From Bacillus atrophaeus (lineage in GTDB: Bacteria > Bacillota > Bacilli > Bacillales > Bacillaceae), in the NCBI RefSeq assembly GCF_001584335.1, contig NZ_LSBB01000022.1, forward strand, positions 1 through 64,000: DNA of 64,000 bases. Reading direction: 5' to 3'. Made by a program: the position numbers and the translations under genes. The notes beneath the pieces were generated by a model. It was not told the origin of the DNA and searched no databases. It saw only the letters and a list, made by a program, of their open reading frames with translations. Within the stretch, counting starts at the first letter, position 1. Every line of letters starts with the position of its first letter. This document shows positions 58,590-64,000 of the stretch, one piece after another.

Positions 58590-60926
58590 TTGACTCACAT
58601 AGTGTATAAAAGGTTTTTGATAATGCTATCAAGTGTTGTAGCAATAGCCGCAGCGCTTTTTTTAATGCCTTTTTTTTCATCAACGGCCCAAGCAGCTACT
58701 GCTGTTGCTAAAGGTCCTTACACATGGAAAGACCCGCATGGCGTAGCGCATGAAACGGCTTATATCAAAATAGGCGATAATATTGTTTTTTGTATTGATC
58801 CTGGCAAGCCGGCACCTTATGGTGGCCATTCATACAATTTGCCTAAGCGTCAATATGATGATGGTGTCAAAGCTATTCTTTATTATGGTTTTGGCGGGGA
58901 TGGAAATGAGATAGGGAATTCAATGACAGACATGGTTAAAACATATGTTGCATTGAATAACTGGCTTGATGGAAAAAGGACTCAAAAAACATACAGTAAC
59001 CTGGATTCCGAAGTATGGGGCCTCATCAAACATGCTAAGAAAGGTGACGCACCGAGTTATCAAGTTTCCTTCAGCAAGACTAAAGTAAGTAGCTCTATCT
59101 CAGGAGATCAGCAAAAATCTGAGACTATCAAATTGAATGGAAAGGGTACGGTCTCTCTTAAAGTCCCTTCTAAGGTCACAATTCATGTGAAAAACGGAAA
59201 GACACAAAAAGGCGGAAAAATTACTGTCCATGATGGACAGTCTTTTTATTTTACAGCACCTTTAGATTACGACTCTGATTATGCTACAGGGAATGTAAAC
59301 GGTGAAATCAATCAGCTAGCCTCGCTCCTTTATATGCCTAATTCAAACAGCTACCAACGTTTAATGGGGAGTTCATTTGTAATTGATCCAGTAGTGGCAG
59401 CGGGCTTTACTGTCGATTTTGAAAAACGACAGAAAAAGATTACCGTGCTGCACAAAGATAAATATGAAGGGACGGTTTTGAAGAAGACGACTGAAACAAA
59501 AAACATTGGGACCAATTACAGTTACTCGCCTGAAAAGGAGATCAAAAAAGATGGAAAAACATATGTGCCAGTAAAGACGGAAAAGAAAACTGGTAAGCTG
59601 GGGAATAAAGACATCACCATTACCTTTGAATATGCATTGCAGCGAAAAATAACCGTACTGCATAAAGACAATCGGGACAAGTCGTTAATAAAAAAACAGG
59701 TCTTTACAAAAAAAAGAGGGGATGCCTATTCCTACGGTCCTCTAACCAATTTGAAAAAAAACAACTATACGTACAGGCCGATTTCAACAAAAAAAACAAC
59801 AGGAACAGTCGGAAAAAATGATATAACAATTACGATCTATTATGATGTACCACTAATTATAGCCAGTTTCGAAAAGCTTCAAATTTATACAGCGCCGGCG
59901 GCCGATGGTTTACCCGTAAAAGCTTCACTGGCGAAAACCAATATCTATAAAAATGATACCGAAGGAATGACTACCACGAAGATTAATGTCAGTTTGTATG
60001 AAGGGAATACACTGTTAAGCAAAAAAACATACACTGCTGAAAAGCTTCCGAAAACAGTGAATTTCACCATTCCAGAAAAGTCTTTGAAGGTAAACGAAAA
60101 TAAGCTTTATACGGTCAAATTAGAAGGATTTAATCCAAATGATATAGATGTACCTGAGAAGGCTAAACAGCTCTCCACAAAGGGTTATACGAGTTCTGAG
60201 GATGCAGTTTCAATGTCGATGAAAGATGTATCTGAAAATCCTGGATCTGTTAAACGCGTAGTTATGACAGAAGTAACACCAACAACTTCTATGAAAAGCT
60301 ATTTTGAAACAATGACATATCAAGGGCAGCTGCTTCCTAAACGGAAAACCGGTTATGGCAGCGAGCAAAATCTTACTTTCACATATGAGAACATGCTTCA
60401 AAAAGACGATGATGATATCAAATTCGATTTTAAAGTACCTGAAGAGTTGATGGATACTTACTTAAACTATTCTGTTAAAGACGGTAAAGCTATATTCCCT
60501 ATGGATGTTGCAGCATCTAAGAAATCAAGCACCGCAGACAATTTAATCCGGGAAATGACATTTGTTTTCCCTCACGTAAATGTGGAAAAAGAAACTGGCA
60601 GCTTATTCACGGATCAGCAAGTTAAAGCAAACGACAAACGCTTGAAAAACGCTGTTCGTGACGGAGGGAATAAATTTTACACTCCTATTTGGGCGGAATT
60701 AGGCAGCTATGATGTTTCTTATACTTCAAGCAAAGTAGGGGTTAACAAAGTGACTTTTGAATTGAAGGATAAGCTCACGCTATTTGCTTATATGTACGGC
60801 CATATGAATTCAAAAACAAAGGATCAGGACGAAATAATGCTTACGCCGATTAATGCTGATGATCCTTTCCCTAACGGTGCTCCTGGCGGCTGGTCACAAA
60901 GTGATATTAATTGGTTGAAGAAATGA
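58590..60926 (+). CDS. Surface adhesin with thioester-like domain and MucBP repeats
   Basis: 778 aa from TTG 58590 (GTG 58581 in frame also possible). Signal peptide ends near AQA-A (~36). The next ~110 residues (IVFCIDPGKPAPYGG ... YVALNNWLDG) resemble the thioester-adhesin fold with its Cys; the usual partner Gln is not obvious. Two MucBP-like repeats each begin ITVLHKD (~283 and ~352). No LPXTG anchor. It likely promotes donor-recipient contact, as reported for thioester adhesins of pLS20. Confidence 0.8.
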   Translation: MTHIVYKRFLIMLSSVVAIAAALFLMPFFSSTAQAATAVAKGPYTWKDPHGVAHETAYIKIGDNIVFCIDPGKPAPYGGHSYNLPKRQYDDGVKAILYYGFGGDGNEIGNSMTDMVKTYVALNNWLDGKRTQKTYSNLDSEVWGLIKHAKKGDAPSYQVSFSKTKVSSSISGDQQKSETIKLNGKGTVSLKVPSKVTIHVKNGKTQKGGKITVHDGQSFYFTAPLDYDSDYATGNVNGEINQLASLLYMPNSNSYQRLMGSSFVIDPVVAAGFTVDFEKRQKKITVLHKDKYEGTVLKKTTETKNIGTNYSYSPEKEIKKDGKTYVPVKTEKKTGKLGNKDITITFEYALQRKITVLHKDNRDKSLIKKQVFTKKRGDAYSYGPLTNLKKNNYTYRPISTKKTTGTVGKNDITITIYYDVPLIIASFEKLQIYTAPAADGLPVKASLAKTNIYKNDTEGMTTTKINVSLYEGNTLLSKKTYTAEKLPKTVNFTIPEKSLKVNENKLYTVKLEGFNPNDIDVPEKAKQLSTKGYTSSEDAVSMSMKDVSENPGSVKRVVMTEVTPTTSMKSYFETMTYQGQLLPKRKTGYGSEQNLTFTYENMLQKDDDDIKFDFKVPEELMDTYLNYSVKDGKAIFPMDVAASKKSSTADNLIREMTFVFPHVNVEKETGSLFTDQQVKANDKRLKNAVRDGGNKFYTPIWAELGSYDVSYTSSKVGVNKVTFELKDKLTLFAYMYGHMNSKTKDQDEIMLTPINADDPFPNGAPGGWSQSDINWLKK

Positions 60927-60953
60927 CTTTTTTAAAAGCTTGGAGGGGAAAGC

Positions 60954-61151
60954 ATGGAGAAAAGCCGTTTTACTTTTACCACAGAGAATAAGGTTGAGGC
61001 CATCAAGAAGATTGTTAGACTCATAACTGATGACAAAATAATAAGTGTCAATTCAAGGAGAATTACTACTCCTCAGAAAAATGAAAATTTATATACTGGT
61101 ACTACGGAATATACGATTGTCAGTTATAAAGAAGATCAGCAAAAGAACTAA
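60954..61151 (+). CDS. Hypothetical protein, 65 aa
   Basis: GGAGGGG precedes the ATG. Small soluble alpha/beta protein (EAIKKIVRLI...YTGTTEYTIVSY). Co-transcribed with the adhesin. Not recognised. Confidence 0.62.
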   Translation: MEKSRFTFTTENKVEAIKKIVRLITDDKIISVNSRRITTPQKNENLYTGTTEYTIVSYKEDQQKN

Positions 61152-61212
61152 TCCCTGGGAAATTGTAAACGCAGCGTAAGCAACCATATTAAGAATTGAA
61201 AGGAGAAAAATA

Positions 61213-61380
61213 ATGCTAAGAAATGACGCATTTTTAAATGTGGCTAAATTAAACGATAAGGATTTTGAAAAAACCATAAAAGAGCTAAGGGCAAAAGGTA
61301 CTAAAGGGGCAAACGTTCTAGCTGACTCTTTTGAAGAAACTCGTAAAGCACTCAATAGCGAGAAATTAAAGGGCGATTAA
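61213..61380 (+). CDS. Small helical protein, 55 aa
   Basis: AAAGGAG before ATG 61213. Charged and helical (LNDKDFEKTIKELRAKG), no membrane segment. Followed by a terminator. Not recognised. Confidence 0.62.
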   Translation: MLRNDAFLNVAKLNDKDFEKTIKELRAKGTKGANVLADSFEETRKALNSEKLKGD

Positions 61381-61389
61381 AAGTTGTAG

Positions 61390-61419
61390 AGGATGAACTT
61401 AAAAAGTTCATCCTTTTTT
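61390..61419 (+). terminator. Intrinsic terminator inside the conjugation operon
   Basis: AGGATGAACTT / AAGTTCATCCT stem plus T run, upstream of the Tad-like genes. Confidence 0.88.
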
Positions 61420-61447
61420 GATTAACCTGGAGAAAATCGAGGTGAGC

Positions 61448-61831
61448 ATGATGAAAGGTTCCATAATGACTTTAGGGATTGTGTATATTGGGCTTTTTCT
61501 TTTGATGGTTGTCACGTCTTACTATACCGAGGCATACCGACACAATTCCATAATCAGCACAATGACTGAATCAGGCCAGATAGCAAGTATCAACAGCATT
61601 GATAAAAGCTCCCGTGTGGAAGATGGCCGTGTAGAGGTTACAGAAGAGAGCTTCAAAAAGAAATTCAAAACTCTCTTTGAACAAAACAGCAATATTAAAC
61701 TATCAGGAACTAAATATAACTTTAATTTTTTAAAGACAGCAGACGGCGGAATTAAGGCTGTCCGCGTTAAAATCACAGACGATCGCAACTCAAAATACCA
61801 AGTAACGTTTGTGTCGAATATTGTCAGTTAA
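61448..61831 (+). CDS. Pilin-like or TadE-like single-pass protein, 127 aa
   Basis: ATG 61448 with GAGGTG upstream; the frame from 61418 starts in the terminator. An N-terminal hydrophobic helix (~5-25) followed by a globular domain, the shape of a class of Tad pseudopilins, and it directly precedes TadA. No prepilin cleavage motif is certain. Confidence 0.62.
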   Translation: MMKGSIMTLGIVYIGLFLLMVVTSYYTEAYRHNSIISTMTESGQIASINSIDKSSRVEDGRVEVTEESFKKKFKTLFEQNSNIKLSGTKYNFNFLKTADGGIKAVRVKITDDRNSKYQVTFVSNIVS

Positions 61832-61843
61832 GGAGGAAATAAA

Positions 61844-63052
61844 ATGATTAGTCCAGATACAATTAAAGCTATATATCGAGATATCCGAGAGAAAAACCCA
61901 GAAATTGTGTTAGAAGCTTTCACTTCAAAAGAAGCAAGGGAAGTTATGTGGAAACTGGTTGCTGAAGATAATGCTACTGTTTTGGATACTGATACAAAAG
62001 TAGATTATGTAATGCAGGAAATGGTTGGCCTGGGTGCTATTGAAACGATTATAAAACAACATGATACGGTCACTGATATTACTTTTAATGCAAATCAACT
62101 GATTGTTAGAAGAAGCGATCTCAAAGACCCTTATCCCTACGAAAATCAGGAAATAACTGAGGAGTATATTTTAAAGATCATCCAAAAGTTCGCTAATGCT
62201 GTAGAAAAAGAATTTACACCTAAAGACCCCATCTTAGATGCCTCTTTGGGAAATTTACGGATTAACGCTGTTCATAAAGCTGCATCGCCGTATGGAACCA
62301 CAATGGCAATTCGCGTATCACGCCCAAGGCTGGCACTTACCAAGGAGAATTTTTCAGAATTTGCTCCTGACTATATGTTTGAATTTTTTAAGGCTGCTGT
62401 TGCAGCAAAAGCCAACATTGGTATTTCCGGCGAAACGGGTTCCGGTAAAACTGAATTTCAAAAGTTTTTGTTAAGCTTTATACCGTATAGAGAAAAAATC
62501 ATTTGGATTGAAGATACGATGGAAGGACACCTTAAAGAGTTGTTTGGGAACACAAAAGATATTCATAGCTGGCTTACTTCTCCTGGGATAACTATTACAG
62601 ATTTAGTAAAGGCTGCACTCAGAAACAACCCTAAATGGATCTGCGTATCTGAGACGAGAGGCATGGAAGCATATGAAATGCTGCAAGCTGTTTTATCCAG
62701 TCACAGTATCATCACCACATTGCATGCAAATGATGCCAAGACTATCCCGCGAAGATTTATCAATATGATGAAAATGGGCTACCAATTAGATGAAACATCA
62801 ACACTTGGTGATATTTATGAACACTTCCATTTAGGAGTTCATTTGAAAAGCACAGAGTTGAATGGCAAAACGGTTAGATATCTGAGTGAGGTTGCCGAGT
62901 ACAATGCTGATGGGTCTGTAACAACCATCTTCAAGCAGGAACACAAAGACGGTAGATTCGTGCAAACAGTGGGTGAAATAAGTCAGAAATTAAAAGACCG
63001 TATGCTGGAACACCACGTCAAATATAGTGGTTTACCTGTTAGGGGGGAATAG
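61844..63052 (+). CDS. tadA: TadA/VirB11/CpaF-type secretion ATPase
   Basis: 402 aa. Walker A GISGETGSGKTE (~194-205), Asp box IIWIEDTMEG, and Walker B/His box region (WICVSETRG; ITTLHAND) of the CpaF/VirB11 family. Drives assembly or channel gating. AGGAGG upstream. Gram-positive conjugation systems often lack VirB11, so its presence with TadB/TadC-like proteins is notable. Confidence 0.9.
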   Translation: MISPDTIKAIYRDIREKNPEIVLEAFTSKEAREVMWKLVAEDNATVLDTDTKVDYVMQEMVGLGAIETIIKQHDTVTDITFNANQLIVRRSDLKDPYPYENQEITEEYILKIIQKFANAVEKEFTPKDPILDASLGNLRINAVHKAASPYGTTMAIRVSRPRLALTKENFSEFAPDYMFEFFKAAVAAKANIGISGETGSGKTEFQKFLLSFIPYREKIIWIEDTMEGHLKELFGNTKDIHSWLTSPGITITDLVKAALRNNPKWICVSETRGMEAYEMLQAVLSSHSIITTLHANDAKTIPRRFINMMKMGYQLDETSTLGDIYEHFHLGVHLKSTELNGKTVRYLSEVAEYNADGSVTTIFKQEHKDGRFVQTVGEISQKLKDRMLEHHVKYSGLPVRGE

Positions 63053-63053
63053 T

Positions 63054-63857
63054 GTGAAGAAAAAAGTATATTCGTTAGATGAGCTTAACGCTTATAAAGT
63101 CGCATATGGAAAGCCTATTGAACGAAAAGAACTTTTAATGTCTTTGATAAAACCATTTGCTGTGGTTTTTGTTTTTTCTTATGCACTGTTTTATTACTGG
63201 TGGCTCAGCTTAATATTAGGTGCGTTGGGTATGTTTTATGGCTATCGTGTTATGATGCCGCAGTCAATTAAGCGTGTATACGAGGCTAATGCTTTTCAAG
63301 AGCGTCATAACTTTGTAAACAATTTAACTCAGATCCTTACCAATTCCGATAAGACTATGTTAAAAGCATTAGAAACAGTCTCGGATCGTGCAAAAGGAGA
63401 ATTTAAAGAGGATCTTCTTCAGCTGCGAGGAGCGCTTCAAGGAGCCAATACTGAAGAGATTCACGCAGCATTTAAAGAGTTTGGTGAGAAATATAAGCAT
63501 GACGTAATATTTGACCTATATATTGAACAATTGACTACTGCTACTATTGAGGGCCGCACAAATATAGAAACGATTAAAGATATAAAATCACTACACAATG
63601 AACTGAAACAAGAACAAGATAAATTTTTACGGGACAAGAAACGAGCTACGTATGAATTCAGGTTTATTTCTATCATTTCTTTAGTGTTGATCGCGGCAGT
63701 CACATTTTCATTTGGGTGGACTCAATGGGTAAACATTTATGCTCACCAACTACCAGGATGGATTTCAAGTACAATTTATCTCACCTTATTAGGTGTGTTT
63801 TTCCGTTCTTACCTTAAAAGATTGGGTGACGACAATTTAATGGAGGTAAAATTATGA
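63054..63857 (+). CDS. tadB: TadB-like membrane platform protein, 267 aa
   Basis: GTG 63054 after AGGGGGGAAT. Hydrophobic segments at ~28-60, ~205-225 and ~235-258 flank a cytoplasmic GSPII_F-like helical domain. Gene order TadA-TadB-TadC supports the call. Confidence 0.75.
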   Translation: MKKKVYSLDELNAYKVAYGKPIERKELLMSLIKPFAVVFVFSYALFYYWWLSLILGALGMFYGYRVMMPQSIKRVYEANAFQERHNFVNNLTQILTNSDKTMLKALETVSDRAKGEFKEDLLQLRGALQGANTEEIHAAFKEFGEKYKHDVIFDLYIEQLTTATIEGRTNIETIKDIKSLHNELKQEQDKFLRDKKRATYEFRFISIISLVLIAAVTFSFGWTQWVNIYAHQLPGWISSTIYLTLLGVFFRSYLKRLGDDNLMEVKL

Positions 63858-64000
63858 CTGCTGAAATCATTGAATCTAAAAACAACAATTTTTGGTTGAA
63901 ATGTGCTGAAAGTAATTTACCTTCCATGCTAGATGAAATGGGATATACACAGCAATGGGTAACAAGCTTCCAAAAAAAACGCTTTATGAAAGCAATTATT
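63854..64000 (+). CDS. TadC-like protein, 3' partial
   Basis: ATG 63854 overlaps the TadB stop. 49 residues are visible (MTAEIIESKNNNFWLKC...), no membrane segment yet. Called TadC-like from position only; the gene runs out of the window. Confidence 0.5.
   Translation, partial: MTAEIIESKNNNFWLKCAESNLPSMLDEMGYTQQWVTSFQKKRFMKAII

Noticed and set aside
1..64000. tRNA, rRNA or known antibiotic resistance genes
   Set aside because: None recognised on either strand; the VanZ-like gene alone is not enough to claim resistance.

Overview
The window is most likely part of a large conjugative theta plasmid of the Bacillus subtilis group (subtilis, amyloliquefaciens, licheniformis or pumilus type), close in layout to pLS20. 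The evidence is a block at 49.5-54.7 kb holding alp7R-alp7A partition genes, a 1.2-kb gene-free region rich in dyads (the pLS20-type Rep-less origin), rap-phr, and a divergent Xre repressor (Rco-like) facing a long conjugation operon. Many accessory genes also resemble SPbeta or B. subtilis genes (LigB, YolD/UvrX, SNase lipoprotein, Rok). No rRNA, tRNA, transposase or CRISPR array was seen. Both ends cut through genes of the same plus-strand operon, so on the circular plasmid the 54.7-64.0 kb part probably leads into the 1-16.7 kb part through DNA outside this window.

Layout. 1-12.3 kb: mating-pore genes (VirD4, VirB6-like, VirB3-like, VirB4, VirB8/TcpC-like, CwlT-like hydrolase). 12.3-16.7 kb: candidate oriT, two small relaxosome proteins, a MobL-type relaxase and a Toprim-lysozyme fusion. 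16.7-24 kb: plus-strand entry genes, including a MazF-like TA pair, a type I TA locus, a Rok-like silencer, SSB, an integrase-like catalytic domain, small membrane proteins and a DUF4062 protein with a small partner. 24.3-42.1 kb: about 20 minus-strand genes in five operons plus ligB. Each of the five operons starts inside a copy of a ~600-bp structured repeat (R1), and most end beside a second hairpin-chain repeat (R2). Between R1 and R2 lie small plus-strand cargo genes, two of them type I toxins with antisense RNAs. 42.7-49.3 kb: SOS-controlled YolD-UvrX, secreted proteins, a VanZ-like protein and small regulators. 49.4-54.7 kb: partition, origin, quorum control and the main conjugation promoter region. 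54.7-64 kb: start of the conjugation operon, with an antiterminator-like first gene, a long structured RNA gap, surface and lipoprotein genes, a MucBP adhesin and TadA/TadB/TadC-like genes.

How it works together. Rap and Phr should set the activity of the Rco-like repressor and so of the conjugation operon. That operon contains several strong intrinsic terminators, one of them inside a coding region, so full expression needs processive antitermination, as known for the ConAn system of pLS20. After nicking at the candidate oriT, the leading region would enter the recipient first. If the transferred strand is the plus strand, it is directly the template for the minus-strand operons. Five repeated, highly structured R1 elements upstream of exactly those operons are therefore good candidates for single-stranded-DNA promoters or priming sites that switch on anti-defence and establishment genes at entry. 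This is the main undescribed system proposed here; it is inference from sequence and layout.
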